Assembly: GCF_014650775.1 (NCBI RefSeq)
Contig: NZ_BMVP01000015.1
Location: 62,001 to 126,000, forward strand
Length of the DNA: 64,000 bases
Source of the DNA: Streptomyces cirratus
GTDB taxonomy: Bacteria; Actinomycetota; Actinomycetes; Streptomycetales; Streptomycetaceae
Reading direction: 5' to 3'
Each line of letters opens with the position of its first letter. Position 1 is the stretch's first letter. Shown one piece after another: positions 1 through 7,668 of this stretch. The notes under the pieces were generated by a model that was given only the letters and a program-made list of their open reading frames with translations, ran no database searches and was not told where the DNA came from. The position numbers and the translations under genes are program-made.

Positions 1-114
1 CTCGTTGGGCAGCACCTCACCCACGGCGAAGTCCTGGTCCAGCGCCTCGCTGAGAACGGTCTTCAGGTGCCAGTACTTCGGCTCCGGCACCGATTCGAGC
101 TGCGTGGTCCCCAC
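1..114 (-). CDS. GntR-family transcriptional regulator, N-terminal fragment (runs off the left edge)
   Basis: Only the first 38 codons lie in the window. The start is taken as GTG at 114-112 because AGGAGG sits 7 bases upstream of it. The translation opens GTTQLESVPEPKYWHLKTV and ends in EVLPNE, which fits the first helices and the 'pG-LP-E' turn of a GntR winged helix. The effector domain is outside the window, so the ligand cannot be named; the DasR/HutC-like subgroup is possible because of the palindrome at 251-264. A minus-strand promoter with that palindrome over its -35 box suggests autoregulation. Calling the family from 38 residues is inference, but the start and frame are clear. Confidence 0.72.
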   Translation of the reverse strand, partial: MGTTQLESVPEPKYWHLKTVLSEALDQDFAVGEVLPNE

Positions 115-229
115 CCTGACTCCTCCTGCAATCGCTGCAACGCCGTATTCCAGCGGCAGTTCCCCACCGCAGCTGCGCACCGCAGTTCCGCGCCTTTGTT
201 TATTAAAGGTTCCTGCACTATCCCTGGCG

Positions 230-264
230 ACGATAGGACGGCGCACCACCTTGGTCAAGACCAA
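230..264 (-). promoter_or_regulatory. Promoter of the GntR gene with overlapping palindromic operator
   Basis: On the minus strand TTGACC (258-253), a 17-bp spacer and TATCGT (235-230) form a good housekeeping promoter pointing at the GntR gene. The -35 box lies within the perfect palindrome TTGGTC-AA-GACCAA (251-264), which shares the TGGTC/GACCA half-sites of the DasR-type operator. A second inverted repeat, CCTTT-N7-AAAGG, lies at 193-209 inside the leader. The rest of the 115-460 gap holds no convincing gene. Confidence 0.6.
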
Positions 265-398
265 TGCTCGCCGCTGCGCCGGGCAGATCGGGCGTATGCG
301 GCACATATGTATCAAGCCGTTCACAGGATGTTCGTGCGAGGGGCGCGAGCGAGGAGGCGTGGGCGAGAGAGCCCGTCACGGCGCCTTGCCCTCGGTAC

Positions 399-412
399 CT
401 ACTGAGCGGTAG
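399..412 (+). promoter_or_regulatory. TetR-like operator candidate upstream of the hydrolase
   Basis: CTACTGAGCGGTAG lies 49 bases before the hydrolase start. A near copy (CTACTAAGCGGTTG, 12 of 14 identical) occurs on the minus strand at 35368-35355, just downstream of the fabG promoter. Two genes with possible fatty-acyl roles sharing a site suggests one regulator, but the regulator is not identified. Confidence 0.35.
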
Positions 413-460
413 TCATTACTGACAGCCTGTCTCACACGCGTCCACCCGACGAGGAGCAGC

Positions 461-1327
461 ATGACCGCCACGGTCTCCTTCCCCATCGATTCGCGGCACG
501 GCCCGCGCACCGCCACCGTCGCCTACGAGCGCAAGGGCTCCGGCGAACCGCTCCTGCTCCTGCACGGCATCGGCCACCACCACCAGGCCTGGCATCCGGT
601 CACCGACGTCCTGGCCGCCGAGCACGACGTCATCGCCGTCGACCTGCCCGGCTTCGGGCTCTCGGGTCCGCTCCCCCACGGCGTTCCCTACGACCTGGGC
701 ACCGTCGCCCCGGCCCTCGGCGCGCTCTGCTCCGCGCTCGGCGTCGAGCGCCCGCACGTCGCGGGGAACTCACTCGGCGGCCTGCTCGCGCTCGAAATGG
801 CCCGTGGCGGCCTCGTCCGCTCGGTCACGGCCCTGTCCCCCGCCGGTTTCTGGTCGCCGGGCGAGCGCCGCTACGCCTTCACCGCCCTTCGCGCCATGCG
901 CGGCGGAGCCCGGGCGCTGCCCCGCCCCGTGCTGGAACGGCTCTCCCTCACCGCCCCCGGCCGGGCGGCCCTCACCGGCAGCATCTACGCCCGCCCGGCG
1001 CGCCGCTCTCCCGAGGCCGTGGTCGCCGAGACGCTGGCCCTGCGCGGGGCCACCGGCTTCGAAGAGACGCTGGCCGCAGGCGCCGCCGTCCGGTTCACCG
1101 TCGACGTGCCCGGACTGCCCGTCACCATCGCCTGGGGCGACCGCGACCGGCTGCTCCTGCGCCGCCAGGGCGTCCGCGCGAAGCAGGCCATCCCCGGTGC
1201 CCGCCTGGTCCGGCTCCCGGGATGCGGCCACGTCCCGATGAACGACGATCCGGCGCTCGTCGCCCGGGTCATCCTCGACACGGCGCGCAGCGCCTCCCCC
1301 GCGCGCGCGGAAACGGTGATCAGCTGA
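461..1327 (+). CDS. Alpha/beta-fold hydrolase
   Basis: 288-residue cytoplasmic alpha/beta hydrolase. The nucleophile elbow GNSLGG gives Ser104, the acid is probably Asp227 in AWGDRDR, and the base is His257 in GCGHVPMND, so a complete Ser-Asp-His triad is visible. The oxyanion-hole segment LLLHGIGHHHQAW is also present. A GAGGAG ribosome site precedes the ATG at 461. The substrate is not predictable from sequence; esterase, lipase-like or C-C hydrolase activity are all possible. It is a single gene, divergent from the GntR regulator, with the CTACTGAGCGGTAG motif upstream that it shares with the fabG promoter. Confidence 0.88.
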   Translation: MTATVSFPIDSRHGPRTATVAYERKGSGEPLLLLHGIGHHHQAWHPVTDVLAAEHDVIAVDLPGFGLSGPLPHGVPYDLGTVAPALGALCSALGVERPHVAGNSLGGLLALEMARGGLVRSVTALSPAGFWSPGERRYAFTALRAMRGGARALPRPVLERLSLTAPGRAALTGSIYARPARRSPEAVVAETLALRGATGFEETLAAGAAVRFTVDVPGLPVTIAWGDRDRLLLRRQGVRAKQAIPGARLVRLPGCGHVPMNDDPALVARVILDTARSASPARAETVIS

Positions 1328-1425
1328 CGGGTGTTCACCCGCGGTTCGCGTGGGCGACGCGGCCGGGCCGGTGTGCGTCGGCACACTGGTCCGGCCCACC
1401 CCCCGCCGGTCCCTGGAGACGCACC

Positions 1426-3024
1426 ATGGCACCCACGCCGCACACCCGACGGTCCCTGCTCGGCAGTTCACTCGCCGTCCCGGTCGGCCTCGCCCTGTCC
1501 GGCGCGCTCGCCGCACCGGCGTTCGCCGTCACCGGCAAGGCGCCGGCCCTCGCCCTGTCCGGCCGGCCGAGCGCCCTGTGGGGCGCCCAGTCCGGCGAGA
1601 TCACCGCCCACTCGGCGACCGTCTGGACGCGCTCCGACCGCCCCGCCCGGATGTGCGTCGAGACGTCCCCGAGCGACTCGTTCCGCTACGGCGTGCGCCG
1701 CCACGACGGCCCCTTCCTCGGGCCCGCGACCGACTTCACCGGCATCACCACGCTGCGCGACCTGCCTCCCGGACGCCAGATCCACTACCGCGTGCTGCTC
1801 GCCGACCCCGCCGACCCGCGCCGCACGAGCGAGCCGGTCCGCGGCACTTTCCGCACCACCCCCGTCTCGCGCCGCGACGACGTGCGCTTCCTGTGGTCCG
1901 GGGACCTCGCCGGTCAGGGCTGGGGGATCAACCCCGACCTCGGCGGGTACCGCGTCTTCGAGGAAATGCGGCTGCGCGACCCCGATTTCGTCCTGTTCAG
2001 CGGCGATACGATCTACGCGGACGGCCCGATCCAGGCCTCCGTCGCGCGCCCCGACGGCAGCGTGTGGCGCAACGTCACCACCACGGAGAAGGACAAGGTC
2101 GCCGAAACGCTGGCCGAGTTCCGCGGGAACTTCCGCTACAACCTCCTCGATCACAACCTCAGGGAGTTCAACGCCCAGGTGCCGGTGCTCGCCCAGTGGG
2201 ACGACCACGAGGTGCGCAACAACTGGTACCCGGGCCAGCTCATCGAGGACCCCCGCTACACCGTCAAGGACATCGACACCCTCGCCGCGCGGGCGCGGCA
2301 GGCCTTCGGCGAGTACTTCCCCGTCACCGACCTGCGCGGCGGCCGCGCCGAGGGCCGGATGTACCGCGTGATGCGGCACGGCCCGCTGCTCGACGTGTTC
2401 GTCCTGGACATGCGCACGTACCGCGACGCCAACTCCCCCGGCACGCAGACCCACGACCCCATCGGCATCCTCGGTGCGGAGCAGCTGGCCTGGCTCAAGC
2501 GCGAGCTGTCCCGATCCCGCGCCACCTGGAAGGTGATCGCCGCCGACATGCCGCTGGGCATCGTCGTCCCCGACGGCGCCGCGAACTTCGAGGCGGTCGC
2601 CCAGGGCGATCCGGGCGCACCGCTCGGGCGCGAGCTCCAGATCGCCGAACTCCTGCGTCACATCAAGCACCAGCGCATCACCGGCACCCTGTGGCTCACC
2701 GCCGACGTCCACTACACGGCCGCCAACCACTACGCGCCGGAGCGGGCGGCCTTCACCGACTTCGCGCCGTTCTGGGAGTTCGTCTCGGGCCCCATCGGCG
2801 CGGGCGGCTTCCCGGCCGGGCGGCTCGACGCCACCTTCGGCCCCCGTACGGCGTACGTCCAGTCGGCGCCGGTCGCCAACATGTCCCCGGCGGAGAACCC
2901 CCCGTATTACGGAGAGGTGTCCATCGACGGCGGCAGCGGCGAGCTCACCGTCCGCTTGCGCCGCCAGGGAGGCGGCGTACTCTTCACCACGACGCTCCAG
3001 CCGGGGCGCGTGGGTCAGCCGTAG
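1426..3024 (+). CDS. phoD: Secreted alkaline phosphatase D family protein (PhoD-like), Tat substrate
   Basis: 532-residue metallophosphoesterase. The N-terminus has a twin-arginine signal (RRSLLGSSLAVPVGLALSG, then an AFA cleavage site), so export by Tat is expected; PhoD enzymes bind iron and calcium and act outside the cell on phosphodiesters or monoesters. The PhoD N-terminal domain (about residues 50-145) is followed by the catalytic domain with FSGDTIYADGP, QWDDHEVRNNW and the late TADVHYTAANHY metal ligands. The ATG at 1426 is chosen because it places the signal peptide at the very N-terminus; an upstream open frame only extends into the previous gene. No clear PHO box was identified. 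The gene symbol denotes family membership; Streptomyces carry several paralogues. Confidence 0.9.
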   Translation: MAPTPHTRRSLLGSSLAVPVGLALSGALAAPAFAVTGKAPALALSGRPSALWGAQSGEITAHSATVWTRSDRPARMCVETSPSDSFRYGVRRHDGPFLGPATDFTGITTLRDLPPGRQIHYRVLLADPADPRRTSEPVRGTFRTTPVSRRDDVRFLWSGDLAGQGWGINPDLGGYRVFEEMRLRDPDFVLFSGDTIYADGPIQASVARPDGSVWRNVTTTEKDKVAETLAEFRGNFRYNLLDHNLREFNAQVPVLAQWDDHEVRNNWYPGQLIEDPRYTVKDIDTLAARARQAFGEYFPVTDLRGGRAEGRMYRVMRHGPLLDVFVLDMRTYRDANSPGTQTHDPIGILGAEQLAWLKRELSRSRATWKVIAADMPLGIVVPDGAANFEAVAQGDPGAPLGRELQIAELLRHIKHQRITGTLWLTADVHYTAANHYAPERAAFTDFAPFWEFVSGPIGAGGFPAGRLDATFGPRTAYVQSAPVANMSPAENPPYYGEVSIDGGSGELTVRLRRQGGGVLFTTTLQPGRVGQP

Positions 3025-3212
3025 CGCACCCCGGGCCCCGCCCCGCCCCCGGCGCAGCCGGGCCCGGACCGGCAGCAAAACCGCCCCGAAACCGGCAGGT
3101 CACACGAACCGGTCGAACCGGCCATGGCGGCCAGATCCACCGGATCGACACTTAACCAGTCGGTCACAGATCGTTCGTGATCACGCAACACCCCTGCGCA
3201 ACAGTGGTGTGC

Positions 3213-4640
3213 ATGACTGACCGTAACCCCGCCTCAGCCCAGCGTCCCCACCGCCACCACTGGCGCCGTGACCTCGTCGAACTGGCCGCCCTGTTCTGCG
3301 CCGTGGCGGTCGCCGACGGCATCGCCAATGCCGTCGCCCACGGCCCCCGGGGCCCCGTGCTCCTGGTGGCCTCGGCCGTCGCACTGCTGGTCACAGCGGC
3401 GTTCCACACCTGGTGGGCGCGCCGCCACAGCCACGCGCCGCCGCCGGGCACGGACCTCCCCGATCCGGGCGGCCAGGCTGCCGCGCCTTCCCCGGCCACG
3501 TCCGCCACGACGGCCGCCGCCCTGTGGCGGATGCGGACGACGGTGCGGGACGAGCCCGGCAGCCTGGCCGCGCTCTGCTCGGCCCTCGCCCGCAACGGCG
3601 TCGACATCCTGACCCTCCAGACCCACCCGCTGCCCGAGGGCGGCACCGTCGACGAGTTCCTGCTCCGCGCCCCGCAGCAGCTGCCCTCGTCCGACCTGAC
3701 CCGGGCCATCGCCGGCGCGGGCGGCCGCAGCACCTGGATCGAGCGCGCCGACGCCCACGACCTGGTCGACACCCCGACCCGGGTCCTGGGCCTGGCCACC
3801 CGCACCGCCCTGGACGCCGCCGAACTCCCCCTGGCCCTGCGCCAGTTGCTCGGCCGCTGCACGATCCACTCCATCCCCGCGACCACCCTCGCCGGCCGCC
3901 CCAACGCGGGCGTCGACGCCCCGGTCGAGGGGGTCCTGGAGGCGACGGTGATGCGGCTGCGCGACCCCTCGGGCGGCGCCATCACCATCGAGCGCCCCTA
4001 CCTGCCCTTCACCCCCACCGAGTTCGCCCGCGCGCGGGCCCTGGTCGAACTCGACGCCCGCCTGGGCCCGCGCGTGCCGCGCAGCCAGGACGTACTGACG
4101 CTGCCCGAGGGCAACGAGATCACCGTGCGCCGCGCCGACGGCTCCGACCGGGCCGCCGCCCGCGCCATGCACGACCGCTGCTCCGAGCGGACGCTGGGCC
4201 TGCGCTACCACGGCCCGGTCGCCGACGCCGACCGCTACCTCGGGCACCTGCTGAGCCCCCGCTTCGGCCGCACCCTCGCCGCCACCACCGCGTCGGGCAA
4301 GCTGGTCGCACTCGGCCACCTGCTGTGGGACGGTGACGAGACCGAGGTGGCGCTGCTCATCGAGGACGACTGGCAGCGCCGCGGCATCGGATCCGAGCTG
4401 CTGCGCCGCCTCATCGCCCTGGCCGTCGAAGCCGGCTGCGACAGCGTGTACGCCGTCACCCAGGCTTCCAACACCGGCATGGTCGCCGCCATGCGCGGTC
4501 TCGGCCTTCCCCTCGACTACCAGATAGAGGAGGGCACCCTGGTGATCACGGCCCGGCTGGACGCGACACCGGTCACCTCGCGGGTCGCGTACGAAATCCC
4601 GCGCGAGTCGCCCTCGTACGAGACGCGCAGCCAGGGCTGA
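3213..4640 (+). CDS. Membrane-anchored ACT-GNAT protein
   Basis: About 475 residues. The N-terminal 70 residues contain two hydrophobic segments (around VELAALFCAVAVADGIANAV and VLLVASAVALLVTAAF), implying membrane attachment. An ACT-like domain follows (MRTTVRDEPGSLAALCSALA, DILTLQTHP), and the C-terminal third is a GNAT acetyltransferase fold with the acetyl-CoA loop around QRRGIGSELLRRL. ACT domains usually bind amino acids, so ligand-controlled acetylation is plausible but the acceptor is unknown. No good ribosome site precedes ATG 3213; an in-frame GTG at 3177 would add 12 residues. A strong hairpin follows the stop at 4661-4701. Confidence 0.82.
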   Translation: MTDRNPASAQRPHRHHWRRDLVELAALFCAVAVADGIANAVAHGPRGPVLLVASAVALLVTAAFHTWWARRHSHAPPPGTDLPDPGGQAAAPSPATSATTAAALWRMRTTVRDEPGSLAALCSALARNGVDILTLQTHPLPEGGTVDEFLLRAPQQLPSSDLTRAIAGAGGRSTWIERADAHDLVDTPTRVLGLATRTALDAAELPLALRQLLGRCTIHSIPATTLAGRPNAGVDAPVEGVLEATVMRLRDPSGGAITIERPYLPFTPTEFARARALVELDARLGPRVPRSQDVLTLPEGNEITVRRADGSDRAAARAMHDRCSERTLGLRYHGPVADADRYLGHLLSPRFGRTLAATTASGKLVALGHLLWDGDETEVALLIEDDWQRRGIGSELLRRLIALAVEAGCDSVYAVTQASNTGMVAAMRGLGLPLDYQIEEGTLVITARLDATPVTSRVAYEIPRESPSYETRSQG

Positions 4641-4660
4641 CCGGCCGCGACGGCACGGTG

Positions 4661-4701
4661 AGGGGCAGGCGGACCCACGCGATCCGGGTCCGCCTACCCC
4701 T
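4661..4701 (+). terminator. Hairpin terminator after the ACT-GNAT gene
   Basis: AGGGGCAGGCGGACCC (4661-4676) pairs with GGGTCCGCCTACCCCT (4686-4701) with one mismatch and a 9-base loop. No U-tract follows, as usual for Streptomyces terminators. Confidence 0.7.
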
Positions 4702-4762
4702 GTAAGCAGGCCCAGAGCGAACGCTGATGACGCGGGGAGGTCCTCCGTACGAAGATGGCCGC

Positions 4763-6469
4763 ATGTCAGACTCCCTCCACAGTGACAGCGCCTCCCGGCT
4801 TCCCCGCCAGGTCGCAGACGCCTACGTAGACGACCTGATCGCCATCAACCCGGTCATCGGCACCTACCTCGGTGTCGCCGCCAGCTCCGGCAGCCTCCCC
4901 GACTACTCTCCGGCCGGCCGCGCGGCCGTCGCCGACCTCGCCCGGGCCACGCTCGCGCGGCTGGACGCCGCCGAGCGGCTGCCCGGCGCGGACTGCGATG
5001 CCGAGCGGCGCTGCGGCCGACTGCTGCGTGAGCGGCTGACGGCGGAGCTCGCCGTATACGAGGCCGACGAGGACCTGCGCACCGTCAGCAACATCCACTC
5101 CCCGGCGCACGAGGTCCGCGAGGTCTTCACCCTGACCCCGGCCGAGACCGAGGAGGACTGGGCCGCGATCGCCCAGCGGCTGCGCGCGGTTCCCGAGGCC
5201 TTCGCCGGCTACCGCGAGAGCCTGACGCTCGGCCTGGAGCGCGGCCTGTACGCCGGCCCCCGCGCCACCGCCACTTTCGTCGGCCAGCTCACCACCTGGG
5301 CGGGCCAGGACACCGACGGCGACCGGGACTTCTTCGGCGACTTCGTCGCGGCCGCCCCCGAGGCGCGGCGCTCGGAGCTGGACAAGGCCGCGGCCGGGGC
5401 GACGGCAGCCGTCGTGGAACTGCGCGACTGGATGCGCGACGTGTACGCCCCCGCCGTCGAAGGCCGGCCTGACACCGTGGGCCGCGAGCGGTACGCCCGC
5501 TGGTCGCGGTACTTCAACGGCACCGACCTCGACCTGGACGAGGCCTACGCGTACGGCTGGGCGGAGTTCCACCGACTGCTGGCCGAGATGAAGGCGGAGG
5601 CGGCCAAGATCCTTCCGGGCGCCGGCCCCTGGGAGGCCTTGAAGCACCTCGACGAGCACGGCACCCACATCGAGGGCGTCGAGGAGGTGCAGGCCTGGCT
5701 CCAGGGCATCATGGACGAGGCCATCGAGAACCTCGACGGGACCCACTTCGAACTCGCCGAGCGCGTCAAGAAGGTGGAGTCGATGATCGCCCCGGCGGGC
5801 GGCGCGGCGGCTCCGTACTACACCAACCCCTCCGAGGACTTCTCGCGTCCGGGCCGCACCTGGCTGCCGACCATGGGCCAGACCCGGTTCGCCGTGTACG
5901 ACCTGGTCTCCACCTGGTACCACGAGGGGGTTCCGGGTCACCACCTCCAGCTCGCGCAGTGGACGCACGTGGCGGACCGGCTCTCCCGCTACCAGGCCAG
6001 CGTCGGCATGGTCAGTGCGAACGTCGAGGGCTGGGCCCTGTACGCCGAGCGCCTGATGGACGAGCTCGGCTACCTGCGGGACGCCGAACAGCGGCTGGGC
6101 TACCTGGACTGCCAGATGATGCGCGCCGCGCGGGTCATCGTGGACATCGGCATGCACCTGGGCCTGCACATCCCGGCGGACTCGCCGTTCCACCCGGGCG
6201 AGCGCTGGACGGTGGAGCTGGCCCAGGAGTTCTTCGGCCTGCACAGCGGCCGGCCGGCGGACTTCATCGAGAGCGAGCTGACGCGCTACCTGTCGATGCC
6301 GGGTCAGGCGATCGGCTACAAGCTGGGCGAGCGCGCCTGGCTGCTGGGCCGGGACAACGCGCGCGCGGCGCACGGCGACTCCTTCGACTTGAAGGCGTGG
6401 CACATGGCGGCGCTGTCCCAGGGTTCGCTGGGTCTGGACGACCTGGTGGACGAGCTGTCGAAGCTCTGA
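4763..6469 (+). CDS. DUF885 family putative metallopeptidase
   Basis: 568 residues, the usual length for DUF885. The family is recognised by the C-terminal zinc-peptidase-like motif, seen here as YHEGVPGHHLQ around residues 387-396, followed by a downstream glutamate-rich helix (EGWALYAERLMDELG). It has no signal peptide, so it is probably cytoplasmic, and the substrate is unknown. The ATG at 4763 gives the conserved N-terminus (MSDSLHSDSASRLPRQV); only a weak GAAG lies upstream. A longer frame to 4727 exists but would begin within the intergenic spacer. It stands alone between two hairpins and converges on the rhodanese gene. Confidence 0.87.
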   Translation: MSDSLHSDSASRLPRQVADAYVDDLIAINPVIGTYLGVAASSGSLPDYSPAGRAAVADLARATLARLDAAERLPGADCDAERRCGRLLRERLTAELAVYEADEDLRTVSNIHSPAHEVREVFTLTPAETEEDWAAIAQRLRAVPEAFAGYRESLTLGLERGLYAGPRATATFVGQLTTWAGQDTDGDRDFFGDFVAAAPEARRSELDKAAAGATAAVVELRDWMRDVYAPAVEGRPDTVGRERYARWSRYFNGTDLDLDEAYAYGWAEFHRLLAEMKAEAAKILPGAGPWEALKHLDEHGTHIEGVEEVQAWLQGIMDEAIENLDGTHFELAERVKKVESMIAPAGGAAAPYYTNPSEDFSRPGRTWLPTMGQTRFAVYDLVSTWYHEGVPGHHLQLAQWTHVADRLSRYQASVGMVSANVEGWALYAERLMDELGYLRDAEQRLGYLDCQMMRAARVIVDIGMHLGLHIPADSPFHPGERWTVELAQEFFGLHSGRPADFIESELTRYLSMPGQAIGYKLGERAWLLGRDNARAAHGDSFDLKAWHMAALSQGSLGLDDLVDELSKL

Positions 6470-6491
6470 CCTGAGCCGGCCGGGCCGGACT

Positions 6492-6522
6492 GGCCGCTCG
6501 CCTCCCCGCGGGGCGAACGGCC
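6492..6522. terminator. Hairpin between convergent DUF885 and rhodanese genes
   Basis: GGCCGCTCGCC (6492-6502) and GGCGAACGGCC (6512-6522) pair with one mismatch. A perfect 18-bp palindrome (CCGCTCCGG/CCGGAGCGG, 6525-6542) follows at once. Both could stop transcription from either side. Confidence 0.6.
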
Positions 6523-6581
6523 CGCCGCTCCGGCCGGAGCGGGCTTCGGCTGCGCAGACCGGCCAGGACCGGACGGCGGGC

Positions 6582-7112
6582 TCAGCAGCCGCAGTCGTCG
6601 GAGTCCGTTGGCGCGGTCAGCGGGTCGGCTCCGGCGCGCTGCTCGCTGCCCTGCCAGGTCTCGACCTCGAAGCCCTCGCGGATCCAGTACTCGATGCCGC
6701 CGAGCATCTCCTTGACCCTGAATCCCAGTTCGGCGAGGGCCAGGGCGGAGCGGGTCGCTCCGTTGCAGCCGGGGCCCCAGCAGTACGTCACCACCGGGAC
6801 GTCCTTGTCCAGGAGCCGCTCGGCCTGCTCGGGGACGAGCGCGGTGGGCAGGTGGATCGCGCCGGGCACGTGGGCCTGGTCCCAGGAGGGCGTGGAGCGG
6901 GAGTCGACGAGCTGGAAGCCCAGTTCGGCGCCCTGCTCCCGGTGGGCCTTGAAGGCGGCGGCGACGTCGGACACGTCCGCGTGGAAGGCGAGGCTCGCCG
7001 AGAAGTAGGCGGCCGCCGCGGCCGGACTGGCCGGGGGCACCCGGAGCACGGGGTTGGCGGGGGCGGCAGGGGTTGCGGTGGCGGCGGGCTGGGCTTGGGT
7101 CGTCGTCGTCAT
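6582..7112 (-). CDS. Rhodanese-like sulfurtransferase domain protein
   Basis: 176 residues with one rhodanese domain (about 60-155): LVDSRSTPSWDQAHVPGAIH is the CH2A-type segment and VTYCWGPGCNGATRSA holds the putative active-site cysteine. The loop between the first cysteine and the Arg-Ser is longer than the usual six residues and contains a second cysteine. A low-complexity Ala/Pro N-terminus and a C-terminal DDCGC tail, with two further cysteines, are unusual and might bind metal or relay sulfur. The family moves sulfane sulfur from thiosulfate or a persulfide. The gene is divergent from the Lrp regulator; a TAGGTT -10-like box 7 bases before the ATG suggests a leaderless transcript. Confidence 0.86.
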   Translation of the reverse strand: MTTTTQAQPAATATPAAPANPVLRVPPASPAAAAAYFSASLAFHADVSDVAAAFKAHREQGAELGFQLVDSRSTPSWDQAHVPGAIHLPTALVPEQAERLLDKDVPVVTYCWGPGCNGATRSALALAELGFRVKEMLGGIEYWIREGFEVETWQGSEQRAGADPLTAPTDSDDCGC

Positions 7113-7206
7113 GGCTCAAAACCTACGAGGTGCGCGGCGGTCCCGGAAGTGGCCTTCCCCGGCCTCCACCGTGTTCCACCGGGGAATCCCCTGCTATACC
7201 TGCCGG

Positions 7207-7653
7207 ATGAGCGACTATTCCCCGGACGCCACCGACTGGCGGATCTTGCAGGCCCTCCAGGCCGACGGCCGCGCCAGTTTCGCGGACCTGGCCCGTACCG
7301 TCTCCATGTCCGCGAGCGCCGTCACCGAACGCGTACGGCGGATGGAGGAGGCCGGCGTCATCACGGGCTACACCGCGGTGGTGGACCCGGAGAAGCTCGG
7401 CAAGTCCATCCTCGCGCTGACCCGGCTGCGCTACCCGCACGGCAACTACAAGCCGTTCCACGACCTCTTGGAGGCGACCCCCGAGATCCTGGAGGCGCAC
7501 CACGTGACGGGCGACGACTGCTTCGTGCTCAAGGTCGCCGCGCGCTCGATGTCGCACCTCGAGGAGGTCGCCGGCCGGATCTCCGGTCTCGGCGCGGTCA
7601 CCACCAGCATCGTCTACTCCTCGCCGCTCCCCCGCAGGCCACTGAGTCCGTGA
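7207..7653 (+). CDS. Lrp/AsnC-family transcriptional regulator
   Basis: 148 residues, typical of a one-component Lrp/AsnC regulator. The N-terminal helix-turn-helix spans about residues 8-55 (DWRILQALQADGRASFADLA, then SASAVTERVRRMEEAGVI), and the RAM ligand domain follows with the characteristic GDDCFVLKV segment. Such proteins bind DNA as multimers and sense amino acids. The -10-like TATACC at 7195-7200 lies 6 bases before ATG 7207, so the message may be leaderless; the imperfect palindrome GGGGAATCCCC (7181-7191) sits in the promoter spacer and could be its own operator. The divergent rhodanese gene is the natural candidate target. Confidence 0.92.
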   Translation: MSDYSPDATDWRILQALQADGRASFADLARTVSMSASAVTERVRRMEEAGVITGYTAVVDPEKLGKSILALTRLRYPHGNYKPFHDLLEATPEILEAHHVTGDDCFVLKVAARSMSHLEEVAGRISGLGAVTTSIVYSSPLPRRPLSP

Positions 7654-7668
7654 GGACCGGCCTGCGGT

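Noticed and set aside
5..412. Plus-strand frames in the first 412 bases
   Set aside because: They run antisense to the GntR gene and across its promoter and operator, with no ribosome site or family similarity.
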